NCBI GenBank assembly: GCA_026169375.1
Contig: JAPFCR010000047.1
Coordinates: 22,815 to 86,814, forward strand
Source of the DNA: Sporosarcina sp.
GTDB lineage: Bacteria > Bacillota > Bacilli > Bacillales_A > Planococcaceae
DNA length: 64,000 nt
Direction: 5' to 3'
Positions within the stretch are counted from its first letter, which is position 1. Each line of letters starts with the position of its first letter. The position numbers and the translations under genes are program-made. This document shows positions 17,820 through 26,873 of the stretch, in pieces. The notes beneath the pieces are model-generated. The model saw only the letters and a program-made list of their open reading frames with translations, made no database searches and was not told the DNA's origin.

Positions 17820-20800
17820 TTAAGCGAATTGTTCTGTTTCTTGTTTAATCTCGAGCCCTCTTACATAACTTTGCAATTGGACAGGGTCGTGGGAAACGAT
17901 AAAAGCTTTTTTAAATCGCTCGTAATATTCATTTTCATGCGCTTTTGGTGATAAAATAATCAACTTTCTATCTAACTTTTCTTCATATAACTGAAATACT
18001 TTCGCCTTTCGCGTATCGTCAAGCGCACTATCAAACTCATCTAACACGATAAAGCCCGCTTGGTTTTCTAAGTTTTGAAGTAGCGATAACGCAAATAGTA
18101 AAGAACTTAGCGACTCTTCTCCACCTGATACACCTTTTCCGACGCGGCCACCTCTCGCTTTTAAACTCACATCAACTAGTTTTCCATGATGCCCTTCTTT
18201 CCGGACATGAATAAATAATTTAAATACGGGACGATCTTGTTTATCCATCGTCTTTTCATATTTAATTTGTCCTTCAAATTGAAACTGTCCCATATACTCT
18301 TCAAATAGTAAATTAACCTTTCGGACATGCATTGCAATTGATATTTCCAATCGTTTTTCATTTTCAATCGCACGTAATTCATTTTCTTCAAGTAAATTTT
18401 TCGCAGCATGTAAATCATCTTTTTTACGTTGCACTTCGGCTTCTAATGTTAAATAATTTTCCACAGCGTTCGGGTCAATGTTTTTTTCATTGCGCGCGTT
18501 TTGAAATTCGACTTTCGCTTTACTTTGACGATGATGCAAGTCAAAGGTCGATGCATCTTTTATTTCATCTGTCATCGCTTTTGCAACAAGTTCTGGTATT
18601 AATAAACGTAACTCTTCTAACTCTTCTTCGTAGTCTTGCTTGATTTTTGTAATGGTTACATGATTTTGTTCTTTTTCTTCAATTCGTTCAAGATACTGTT
18701 CTTTCGTTTGCACGATTCGATTCTTTTCATCTTCTAAACTTTCAATAGCGCGTTTATGATCGCGTGTTTCATGATGCAATTCATCCAACTGATCTTGCAA
18801 GGAAGAAAACGTACGCTTCAATGAAGTAATTTCTTGTTTCATCACTTTATGCGTTTCTTCTACTTGTTGTAAACGATTAATCTGCTCTGATTGGTGACCA
18901 AATTGTTCATATATTTTCATGTCTTTTTCCCGTGCGGTAATCTCTTGATTTGCTTCATAAATTTCCTTCCAAATTTCTCGTCCTTCTTGTTCAAACTCTT
19001 CTTTCATTTGCTTTAACGATAATACTTGCTCGATTGTTTTTTCAATTTGAGTTAACCGATATTGTTGGTCCACTTTTCTGGATAAAAGTGCTTCTGCTTC
19101 TTCTACTTTATGAACATCTGCATTCCATAAGCGGTACGTTTCATTTTGACTTTCAATCTTTTTTGTTAACGCTTCAAGTTCATTAGCGGCAACTTCTAAG
19201 CTTTCAAGTAAAGTATTTTGTCTAATTGTTACTGCTTTTTTACTTAAGATAAACGTCTCTCGTTCTTGCGGTCCCCGACTTCCACGTGAATCCACTAATA
19301 TTCCTTTTTCAAAATAAGGCATTTCTTTTAAGAAAAACTGTTCAATCCACCATAAAACACGTGCTGCGTTATTTTGCTCTTTTTGAGATAAATCTGTTCG
19401 CATCGTTACACCATATTGCGGTAAAGATGTAAGGACATGTGTCGGAATAATTTTCTTTAATGACACGTGATATAAATCATTATAAGGTTGGCAAGTTGGG
19501 CCTTCATAAAAAACCGTATATTTAATCGCATCTAATAGACGTTCTTTTTCAATCGGCACATCGTCCATGACTTTCACGAAATGACGTAAAGGATACGCTT
19601 CGATGTGTTGTTTTTTCAAATGCCCGATCGCTTCTTGTTGCCTCGGCGATTCGATTTGGTTGCGTTGTAACATTGCTAATTCTGTTTCAAATTGCTGATG
19701 CTTTTCTTTTAGCTCATCTCGTAATTGCCGGTTGATTCGTAAATGGTCTTCCAATTCAGCCAATCGTTTTTTCAGTTGATAACTTGATGTATACTTTCTA
19801 AGTAGGACTTCAGCTTCTTCACTTTGTCTATCCCATTGGTCAATTTCAGCCTGGATAGTCGCATGCGCCCGGCGACTTTCTTCAATTTCATCATCACTGC
19901 GTTGAATTTGAACAGCAATCGCTTGTTCTTTCTCTTCTAATGTAAACACGGCTTCTGTTGCTTCTTGCCATCGCGCGTTCGTTTCTTCTTCTGCATAAGG
20001 TAGTTTCACATAAGCTTCTTGAAGTGCACTTAATGATTGTTGAAGGGTTTCCATTTCAATACTTAAATTTGTAAACTTTGCTTCTTTTCTCGTTAAATTT
20101 GATGCCGTTTGGACTCGTTTTTTATTGCAGACTGTTTCTTGTTCGATTAAATTATTTTTCTTTTCATATGCCGCTTCAATATCAATTAAAACAGTTTGTT
20201 CTCGGTCTTGTAATTCATCTAAGTCAATTCTGCGTTCTTCTATATATCGCTCAACAGTTAATCGTTCTTGATCTGTTTGTTTTTTCAACGCATTCGTAGT
20301 CACCGCATATAAATAGCCATTTTCTTCAAGGCGTTTTTTATTGCTTTCAAAGCGCTCCTTACGATTTCTAGAGATATCTAACTCGTGTTCATATCCTTTT
20401 TGCTTAATTGTTGCTTCATTAAATGCTGTACGCGCTTCTTTTACGACTTCTAAACTTGTTTCCCAAATCTTTTGCGTTTCACTAATTTGATGCATTTCAC
20501 TGAAGATCCGAAATCGTTCTTCAGGACTCATCACAGAAAACTGATTTACTTCTTGTTGATACCAAATTAAATAATATAAATCAGGATAAATTTTATATTT
20601 CATTTCTAATTCTCTTTGATAAGCACCGAAATTATTTTGCTTTGCATCTCCCGAACGATACGTTTGCTTTAAGGTTAACGCTTCTAATGTATCCCCATCG
20701 TAAATTTCATATTGTCGCTTGATGGGTTGTTTCGGCAATTGTTCACAAGTTAATCGAAATTCAATATATAACGGGGCATCGATGCGGGAAGCCCCTTCAT

Positions 20801-21038
20801 TTTTAAATAAGAAATGGATTGTTGCGCGCCATGTTTCGTCATCTCCTAGATTTTGAGATTTTAAGCCTTCAATATCTACTTTACTTGAACGTAAAACTGC
20901 CCCCATGCAAAATGAAAGCGTAGATTTTCCGGCGCCGTTTGGACCCGTAATTAAAACATGTTCCGCCGCCTCTCCTAAATTCATTTCGATTGCACCATAA
21001 TCTCGAATACCCGAGAATCGTAATCGTTTTGGAATCAC
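17820..21038 (-). CDS. jetC: SMC/MukB-like ATPase JetC of a Wadjet-type system
   Basis: A 1072-aa SMC-type ATPase. The Walker A ITGPNGAGKST is at residues 30-40 in an N-terminal head, followed by long coiled coils and a central hinge-like globular part (around residues 470-640). A second coiled coil follows, then the C-terminal head with signature VSGGEESLSSLL (about 971) and Walker B FIVLDEFD (about 1000). This layout matches JetC, the motor subunit that extrudes DNA loops and helps detect small circular plasmids. It starts at a GTG overlapping the jetB stop by 4 bases (GTGA) with GAGGAGG upstream, so it is translationally coupled. It differs from chromosomal Smc (about 1190 aa) in size and partners. 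Confidence 0.85.
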   Translation of the reverse strand: MIPKRLRFSGIRDYGAIEMNLGEAAEHVLITGPNGAGKSTLSFCMGAVLRSSKVDIEGLKSQNLGDDETWRATIHFLFKNEGASRIDAPLYIEFRLTCEQLPKQPIKRQYEIYDGDTLEALTLKQTYRSGDAKQNNFGAYQRELEMKYKIYPDLYYLIWYQQEVNQFSVMSPEERFRIFSEMHQISETQKIWETSLEVVKEARTAFNEATIKQKGYEHELDISRNRKERFESNKKRLEENGYLYAVTTNALKKQTDQERLTVERYIEERRIDLDELQDREQTVLIDIEAAYEKKNNLIEQETVCNKKRVQTASNLTRKEAKFTNLSIEMETLQQSLSALQEAYVKLPYAEEETNARWQEATEAVFTLEEKEQAIAVQIQRSDDEIEESRRAHATIQAEIDQWDRQSEEAEVLLRKYTSSYQLKKRLAELEDHLRINRQLRDELKEKHQQFETELAMLQRNQIESPRQQEAIGHLKKQHIEAYPLRHFVKVMDDVPIEKERLLDAIKYTVFYEGPTCQPYNDLYHVSLKKIIPTHVLTSLPQYGVTMRTDLSQKEQNNAARVLWWIEQFFLKEMPYFEKGILVDSRGSRGPQERETFILSKKAVTIRQNTLLESLEVAANELEALTKKIESQNETYRLWNADVHKVEEAEALLSRKVDQQYRLTQIEKTIEQVLSLKQMKEEFEQEGREIWKEIYEANQEITAREKDMKIYEQFGHQSEQINRLQQVEETHKVMKQEITSLKRTFSSLQDQLDELHHETRDHKRAIESLEDEKNRIVQTKEQYLERIEEKEQNHVTITKIKQDYEEELEELRLLIPELVAKAMTDEIKDASTFDLHHRQSKAKVEFQNARNEKNIDPNAVENYLTLEAEVQRKKDDLHAAKNLLEENELRAIENEKRLEISIAMHVRKVNLLFEEYMGQFQFEGQIKYEKTMDKQDRPVFKLFIHVRKEGHHGKLVDVSLKARGGRVGKGVSGGEESLSSLLFALSLLQNLENQAGFIVLDEFDSALDDTRKAKVFQLYEEKLDRKLIILSPKAHENEYYERFKKAFIVSHDPVQLQSYVRGLEIKQETEQFA

Positions 21039-21721
21039 AACAGGCCCTCCTCTTCATACAAGTTATACCGGTTAAAAAACTTCATGACATCTTCTTTCGA
21101 AAGTTGATTCGAATGACTAAACTCAACCATTCTACGTAAAAAAGAATCAGAAAACATATGAACACCAATGGCAGTTAAACGATAAGCTGGCTCTTTATCC
21201 GACAACTCATGATCTTCAACAGCGCCAATTGTTCTTAAAGCAGCAACTGCGAGTTGAATGCGGCGACCGCCTTTCATTACCTCATGTCCGAAAGCTTCCA
21301 GTAATTGGTTTAGCAAAGTGTATTCATGCTTTAATACTTCTTGTTGATAAAACATAAATAATAAAACTGCAAGCGCTTCAGATGACAATGTATTTCTTGC
21401 AGAACGTGCAGGTACACGTAACATTGCAATGACTTGATCTCGCCCTTCGTCATAAATTAGCCGATAATACCTACCAACTGCTTGGTTGACACGAGAAAGG
21501 AATGATTGGAAATAGGCATCATCACGCGAAACTTTTAGTAGCTTTTCAACTTCTTTACGCGGCAATCCAAAATTACTCGATCTAATGGTGGCACTTGAAG
21601 AAAATAAAATAGACATAAAAGCTTGCTCTTCACGCGTTGTTAATACACTGCGTAATGATTGTAGGCTATTTAAAGAAAGATCCTCATGTTCTTCTTCGTA
21701 TGCTTGATTTTCTGTCGTCAT
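21035..21721 (-). CDS. jetB: MukE-like subunit JetB (DUF6063-type) of a Wadjet-type system
   Basis: About 228 aa, all-helical, with two winged-helix-like parts (LTTREEQAFMSILFSSS ... ; KHEYTLLNQLLEAFGHEVMKGGRRIQLAVAALRTIGAVE). By size, fold impression and position between a kleisin-like and an SMC-like gene it is the KITE/MukE-type JetB. I start it at the ATG at 21721, 8 bases after GGAGTGG. An upstream in-frame ATG at 21748 has only a weak site. The gene overlaps the jetA end by 38 bases and jetC by 4, showing one tightly coupled unit. Family-level evidence is by pattern and context. Confidence 0.72.
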   Translation of the reverse strand: MTTENQAYEEEHEDLSLNSLQSLRSVLTTREEQAFMSILFSSSATIRSSNFGLPRKEVEKLLKVSRDDAYFQSFLSRVNQAVGRYYRLIYDEGRDQVIAMLRVPARSARNTLSSEALAVLLFMFYQQEVLKHEYTLLNQLLEAFGHEVMKGGRRIQLAVAALRTIGAVEDHELSDKEPAYRLTAIGVHMFSDSFLRRMVEFSHSNQLSKEDVMKFFNRYNLYEEEGLL

Positions 21722-23066
21722 CTTGAATCCACTCCCATTCTTTGTCATATACTTCTACTTGTTCTTTTGATTGGACATGCACTTTTTTATTGGCTTCCAA
21801 CGCGGCAACACCTAATAATTGGCGAATGGCATCGCTCCAATCTGTTGAACTCGTTTCAATTATTGTTTCTTCTAATTCAGCTTCTTTTTTCTGCTCCAAA
21901 TAAGCCTCTATCTTTTCTGTGTCGATGCTCGCTTTAGTAATTAACCAACTTGCTTCATCCACTAAATCTTCAATCGATGTTGTACCGATTGTATCTTCTA
22001 TAAATTCAGGGTCAATTGTCTCTTCAATTTCCGATACAACTGGCTCATAGTTTTCAAGAAACTCAATCCCTTTTTCAATTCCCGCGTAAGATAATGGGCT
22101 TGCATATTTCACAGGAATCCAAATGCCATCTAGTTCTTCTCCTTCATATTGACCTTGTTCCATAAAACTAAATAACTGATGAACGTTTGGAATATCAGAT
22201 TCAAGTGGTGGATTAAACATCTTCGTAATATACATTCGAACTTTTTCAGGTGAAATCATCGTTTCTAACGGCGTCTGCTGAACATTCATAAATTGAATAT
22301 ATTTATTAATCATCCCGGAAGATAAACTTGTCCCTTCTGTCAAAGCGGCCGTTCCATCTTGCATTAAACGACTTAAGATGAGACTGTCTTCAATCGTTTC
22401 GAATTTCCGGATTCGTTCATCTAACTTGTCTTCAAGCTCTGTCATTAAATGATGGATTGACTCTAATTGCGGCAACGCATTGCGGTCTGCTAGCAATTCT
22501 AGTTCGCGTTCTTTTAATATGGCAATCGCATCTTCCAAATTTCGAATTAAACTCGCAATCCGGTTTCCACCTGAAATGCCTTTATCGTCATACGCTTCAC
22601 TAATGTCTGCATCTCTTCGTGCTTGAAATAACGACCGACCTATTTCATCTTCCAAATAATAAGCGAGCGAATCATTGGCGAGTCGCGTTAAAGCATCCAT
22701 CATTCTTTTCCCAACACTGAGCATTTTAATTTGACTAGCTTGTTTACTCACCCAGTTATTTTTCATTAAAATCGTTACAATTTGTTTGACACGTTCTTTT
22801 GTCGGTAGCTCTTCATGGGGATAGCGGCTTTTATATCGATAATATAATGTTTCCGCGCTATCAATTGGCTCCGATAACCCGAAGGATTCCTCATGAATCA
22901 ATTCAATCACCCGTAAAAAACGTAGCATTTCCAGTGGTGTATCAAAAACAGCTTCGGATGAAAGGTCTTTCATCACTCCTGCGAGTGAAATAATATCTCG
23001 CATCGCGCGTGTAACTTCAGGTTGCTCTTCAGTCGCATTGAAAATAGAAATTATAGATTGAGCCAT
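21684..23066 (-). CDS. jetA: Kleisin (MukF-like) subunit JetA of a Wadjet-type system
   Basis: A 460-aa protein. The N-terminal winged-helix region (MAQSIISIFNATEEQP ... LRFLRVIELIHEESFGL) is followed by a helical middle (DAIAILKERELELLADRNAL). Then come an acidic, probably flexible stretch (residues about 340-400, many Glu/Ile) and a C-terminal winged-helix-like piece ending in KEWEWIQDD. This is the kleisin plan that bridges SMC heads. It matches the JetA family in size and position. The start at 23066 follows TTGGAGAA; it overlaps the end of jetD by 16 bases. An alternative longer start (23132) lacks a ribosome site. Confidence 0.75.
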   Translation of the reverse strand: MAQSIISIFNATEEQPEVTRAMRDIISLAGVMKDLSSEAVFDTPLEMLRFLRVIELIHEESFGLSEPIDSAETLYYRYKSRYPHEELPTKERVKQIVTILMKNNWVSKQASQIKMLSVGKRMMDALTRLANDSLAYYLEDEIGRSLFQARRDADISEAYDDKGISGGNRIASLIRNLEDAIAILKERELELLADRNALPQLESIHHLMTELEDKLDERIRKFETIEDSLILSRLMQDGTAALTEGTSLSSGMINKYIQFMNVQQTPLETMISPEKVRMYITKMFNPPLESDIPNVHQLFSFMEQGQYEGEELDGIWIPVKYASPLSYAGIEKGIEFLENYEPVVSEIEETIDPEFIEDTIGTTSIEDLVDEASWLITKASIDTEKIEAYLEQKKEAELEETIIETSSTDWSDAIRQLLGVAALEANKKVHVQSKEQVEVYDKEWEWIQDDDRKSSIRRRT

Positions 23067-24262
23067 TTTCTCCAATTCTCTTCGCCTCCCAACGTCATTT
23101 CTTGCTCTCTGTCTGGCACAGTTTCCGACCATGCCAAATAATCCTTATATGTGTTAAATACATTTCCTTCATTCCCAATTAAACGATAACGCAGCCCGCC
23201 TATCAGTTCGACTAAATCCCGTGCGATAATCGTTCCTGCTTGATCGTAGTCAACCCATATCATAACTTGTTGAATTGATTGCTTGTTACAGAGTTCGTGG
23301 ATCATTTTACGATGTGCCCCTCTAACTTGGCCATCTACTCCGAGAACGAATGATTTCGTCTCTTTTAAAAACTGAGTTTCCGTTGCCATCCGTCTTAAAA
23401 CAGCTCGGTTTTCTACAAGCCATAAAATATGTGCAGTCGTTTGGAAATTTTCTTTTCCAACTGCTAGATCATTCGTTGTATGTACGGTGCCAATTGAGTA
23501 TCCTGAATACTTCCCTACTAATTCTCCCGTGAAATGAATCGGCACAATGGAACTGAGACTCAAAATACCAAGTTCTTGAACTGGTGCGTCAATCCATTTT
23601 TCAAATCGCGCAATAAAAGATAAGCGATAAGCATCAAAAACTTTCGATCCGCCAATTTCTTGATAATAAGTCGCTCCGATTTCCTTGAAATCCATTCGGC
23701 TTTTTTGTTTCCGTAGTCGCAAATACGCAATCAGAAAATGTTTGAACTTCTCAACCTTTTCCCTTCCCCAACCTTCCGTATCTTTTGGATTTTCGTTAAA
23801 CTGTATGATCGCTTTTAAAAAGTGACTCGGTAAAATTGTTCCTATATTTTCAATTTCTGTATGTAATATTTTCTTTAATAATGTTGCTTCCTCTTCCATT
23901 GCTTCTATCTTCAACTGTTCATACTGCCATAAACCAGGTCCCATTCGGTAATGAACAGCGAGCGGTGTACGTCCATCTTTCTTAAACCGAACTTCTTCGA
24001 TAATCCACCCTTTTGCCAATGCTTTTTTAAGCAATTCTGGTGCTAAGTTAAGATATTTTCTACGAGAATTAGGTTTTAATCTCAATTTTATAATCAAGTC
24101 TGGTGGGTTGAGATCAAACTCTTCGGTTGCCCAAACATTGCCTAACGTTCTAAACGTACGTGCTGTCCACCTTTGAATCTCCCATTCATTTTCACTCGTG
24201 TGAACGATTGTTTCACCCGCTTTACAAATATACATTTCTAAAAACTGTTGTGTTGTTTGCAT
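23051..24262 (-). CDS. jetD: Toprim-like nuclease JetD of a Wadjet-type system
   Basis: A 403-aa protein with an N-terminal helical arm domain and a C-terminal Toprim-like domain. The Toprim landmarks are Glu284 in LWLVENRAVL, LGVDGQVRGAHR, and Asp338/Asp340 in VMIWVDYDQAGT. JetD cleaves plasmid DNA caught by the JetABC motor, so an intact Glu...Asp-x-Asp set predicts an active nuclease. It is the first gene here (jetD-jetA-jetB-jetC), with a perfect GAGGTGAT ribosome site before the ATG at 24262. The product lacks the usual DnaG primase parts, so a primase function is unlikely. Confidence 0.85.
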   Translation of the reverse strand: MQTTQQFLEMYICKAGETIVHTSENEWEIQRWTARTFRTLGNVWATEEFDLNPPDLIIKLRLKPNSRRKYLNLAPELLKKALAKGWIIEEVRFKKDGRTPLAVHYRMGPGLWQYEQLKIEAMEEEATLLKKILHTEIENIGTILPSHFLKAIIQFNENPKDTEGWGREKVEKFKHFLIAYLRLRKQKSRMDFKEIGATYYQEIGGSKVFDAYRLSFIARFEKWIDAPVQELGILSLSSIVPIHFTGELVGKYSGYSIGTVHTTNDLAVGKENFQTTAHILWLVENRAVLRRMATETQFLKETKSFVLGVDGQVRGAHRKMIHELCNKQSIQQVMIWVDYDQAGTIIARDLVELIGGLRYRLIGNEGNVFNTYKDYLAWSETVPDREQEMTLGGEENWRKWLNL

Positions 24263-24387
24263 CTCATCACCTCTTATTCTTTTTATTATAAAGCATTTAG
24301 ACATATCATGCTTTTAGTGAACATAAAAAGAAACTCAGCATATTGGTAAATGACTGAGTTTCTTTTTATGTATTTCTTCTATTCACT

Positions 24388-25170
24388 TCAATTTCCCTTC
24401 AAATAAAACAATCCACCATTCACAACATCGATCTTAATCTTGGATTTGTATTGTCTTGCTAACGCTTCTTGCTCCATTTGATAACGCTCTGGTTTCACTT
24501 CTACGCCTTCGTAAAAGTATTCCAAGACAAGTTTCTCTTTCTCCCATTTTTCCTTTGCTTCAGTCACCCATGTATGATCATCTTGTAATATATAGTCCTC
24601 GATGATCTTGTCTAATCTGTCGATCGCTGTCATCGGTTTTATCGTATAGGGTAAACGAAAAGTATTTTGTGGAATGGTTGATTGCAACTGCTTTTGGAAT
24701 AAACTCTCTTGGAATTCTTTGAACACTTCCCCAGTCATTAAATTCATCCCTAACGAATAAATCGCTTCTTTCGTACGATGACTATAGTAAGATACTTTAT
24801 AATTGACAACGAGCCAAGGCGTTAAAATCGCTTCCTGATTTGGTCTACCTGGCTCATACATACAAACAAAAGCACCCATTTCGTTTGCCACATTGAAAAG
24901 CTGTGTTAGACGCGGAGAGCCAAAATGAATAACTTCACCTACGACTTTTTGATTGAGTTTATTTTTATTCGTAATAAGCGTTAATTGAGCCGGGACTGGT
25001 TCCCCACCTGTACTTTCAATATATTGCCAGTAAAATGGGCGATTCATAATCTTTTTATCCATCTCTTCTGTTAATTGCACAATTAAATAATGCTCATGTG
25101 AACTTAATATTGGACAATTGTTCTCTTTGAAAAATTGTTGTAAATAGCTATGGATTTGTTGTGGATACAT
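24388..25170 (-). CDS. yqhG: YqhG-family protein
   Basis: A 260-aa soluble protein matching the B. subtilis YqhG pattern: an N-terminal 'HSYLQQFFKENNCPIL', then VQLTEEMDKKIMNRPFYWQYIESTGG and a C-terminal ARQYKSKIKIDVVNGGLFYL. Function is unknown. It always pairs with the SNF2 helicase YqhH. Here it follows yqhH with a 15-base gap, so the two form an operon. A relation to the Wadjet operon downstream is not shown; a 125-base gap separates them. Confidence 0.9.
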   Translation of the reverse strand: MYPQQIHSYLQQFFKENNCPILSSHEHYLIVQLTEEMDKKIMNRPFYWQYIESTGGEPVPAQLTLITNKNKLNQKVVGEVIHFGSPRLTQLFNVANEMGAFVCMYEPGRPNQEAILTPWLVVNYKVSYYSHRTKEAIYSLGMNLMTGEVFKEFQESLFQKQLQSTIPQNTFRLPYTIKPMTAIDRLDKIIEDYILQDDHTWVTEAKEKWEKEKLVLEYFYEGVEVKPERYQMEQEALARQYKSKIKIDVVNGGLFYLKGN

Positions 25171-25185
25171 AGACAGGCTCCTTCA

Positions 25186-26739
25186 TTAAATTATTTTTGA
25201 ATTAGAAGGTTGTTGTTCATTCACATGAGATAAAATATCGTCTAACTCACCAACGACTCTTTCAAAAACATCAATTTTTTCATATAGTAAATTTAAAATA
25301 TGATCTTCAACTGTATCTTGAATGGCTAAATTATAAACATGTACATTTTCTTTCTGACCAATTCGGTGGACTCGGCCGATCCGCTGTTCTAGTTTCATTG
25401 GATTCCACGGCAAGTCATAATTAATAACATGATTACAAAATTGCAAGTTAATCCCTTCACTGCCTGATTCTGTCGCAATGAGCACTTGTGCTTTTTGTTC
25501 GAATAATTGCTTCATCCAATCTCGTTTACTTTTACTAAATCGACCGTTAAAGGGAACACTTGTAATACCTTTTGAATAGAGGTAGCTTTGTAAATACACT
25601 TGACTCGCTTCATATTCTGTGAAAATAATGACTTTATCATTTGCCTTTTGAATAATTTCATAAGCCTTTTCTGCTTTAGCATTTCGTTCTACATTCATAA
25701 CTGTTGTAATCACTTTTTCAATTTCTTTTCTTTCTTCCGCGTTGGTACATCTCTCTTTCATTTTCGTTAGCGTTAACGCAGTGGCTTCTTTACTACTACA
25801 CATTTCTTTTTGTAATGTAATCATTGAAAATGCATGTGAAAAGATTGGCGAGGTCTCTTTGAGGGAAGAGACCATTTCATAAGCTGCTTGCTCTTGTTGA
25901 GTAAATTGAATCGGAATAATTTCGACATGACGATTTGTCCAAGTCATTCCAGTGTCATCTCTTCGATTTCGAACCATCACTTGATTGACAAGTTCATGTA
26001 AGAATTCTTCAGCTTCATCATGTCGATTATTCTTTGAAAATGCTGCTTGAAATGACTCGAAACTCCCAAGATGACCCGGTTTTAACAGTGAAATTAAATG
26101 AAATAATTCATAGACATTATTTTGAATAGGCGTTGCAGTTAATAATAAGCAAAACTTCTTCTTTAAGTTTTGTACAAATTCATAGTTTTTTGTCCTATGA
26201 TTTTTTAATTTATGTGCTTCATCGATAATGATTAAGTCATAATTTTCCGCGTAGATTTTCTCTTTATGTGGTTTTCGCTTTGCCATATCAATGCTCATCA
26301 CAACGACTTGACAAGCTTCTAAAGCATAGTTTTTCCGATAAGCAATTGCGGGGATATGGAATTTCCCATTCAATTCATCGACCCACTGATTGACAAGTGA
26401 AGCTGGAACTAGGATGAGTGCTTTTTGAACGAGTCCTCTTATTAAATATTCTTTTAAAATCAACCCTGCTTCAATTGTTTTACCAAGCCCAACTTCATCT
26501 GCTAAAATTGCCTTTCCATTCATTTCTTCAATTACTGTCTCTGCTGCCTGCAGTTGATGATCAAATAATTGTAAATTCGGTAAATAATCTACTGCCTTTA
26601 GACCATGAAAATCTGTAATTAAATTTTCTTTCGTTATTTCATAGTTCATTTTATATAATGTCCATTGATCCCATTCTACTCGATTTTCTATCCGTTCGAG
26701 AAAACCTTCTTTCCAAATAGACGATTTAACAACCTTCAT
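25186..26739 (-). CDS. yqhH: SNF2-family DNA-dependent ATPase (helicase-like) YqhH
   Basis: A 517-aa Snf2-type ATPase. Motif I is ILADEVGLGKTIEAGL, Ia LILVPASLV, motif II IIIDEAHKLKN, III LLTATPIQNN, V GSEGINLQFCNHVINYDLPWNP and VI QRIGRVHRIGQ. Both RecA lobes are complete. It lacks any SWIM or helicase-accessory domain. Such bacterial Swi2/Snf2 proteins translocate on DNA and displace proteins such as RNA polymerase (RapA-like). In B. subtilis, yqhH-yqhG lie near gcvT; here they lie just upstream of the jet operon. The start is an ATG. Confidence 0.92.
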   Translation of the reverse strand: MKVVKSSIWKEGFLERIENRVEWDQWTLYKMNYEITKENLITDFHGLKAVDYLPNLQLFDHQLQAAETVIEEMNGKAILADEVGLGKTIEAGLILKEYLIRGLVQKALILVPASLVNQWVDELNGKFHIPAIAYRKNYALEACQVVVMSIDMAKRKPHKEKIYAENYDLIIIDEAHKLKNHRTKNYEFVQNLKKKFCLLLTATPIQNNVYELFHLISLLKPGHLGSFESFQAAFSKNNRHDEAEEFLHELVNQVMVRNRRDDTGMTWTNRHVEIIPIQFTQQEQAAYEMVSSLKETSPIFSHAFSMITLQKEMCSSKEATALTLTKMKERCTNAEERKEIEKVITTVMNVERNAKAEKAYEIIQKANDKVIIFTEYEASQVYLQSYLYSKGITSVPFNGRFSKSKRDWMKQLFEQKAQVLIATESGSEGINLQFCNHVINYDLPWNPMKLEQRIGRVHRIGQKENVHVYNLAIQDTVEDHILNLLYEKIDVFERVVGELDDILSHVNEQQPSNSKII

Positions 26740-26819
26740 GAATTGTCCCTCTTTCTTTTCTCGACTTCTGAAAAACTCTCTTTTATGAATAGGATAAACA
26801 AGTTGAAAGGAAATTATAC

Positions 26820-26864
26820 AAAAAATGCAGTAAGAGACATATCATCCCTCACTGCATTTTAGAA
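26820..26864 (-). terminator. Terminator of the cstA-like gene
   Basis: On the minus strand AAAATGCAGTGAG ... CTTACTGCATTTTTTG forms a stem with a U-run, right after the transporter stop codon. Confidence 0.8.
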
Positions 26865-26873
26865 GTTTTTTAA

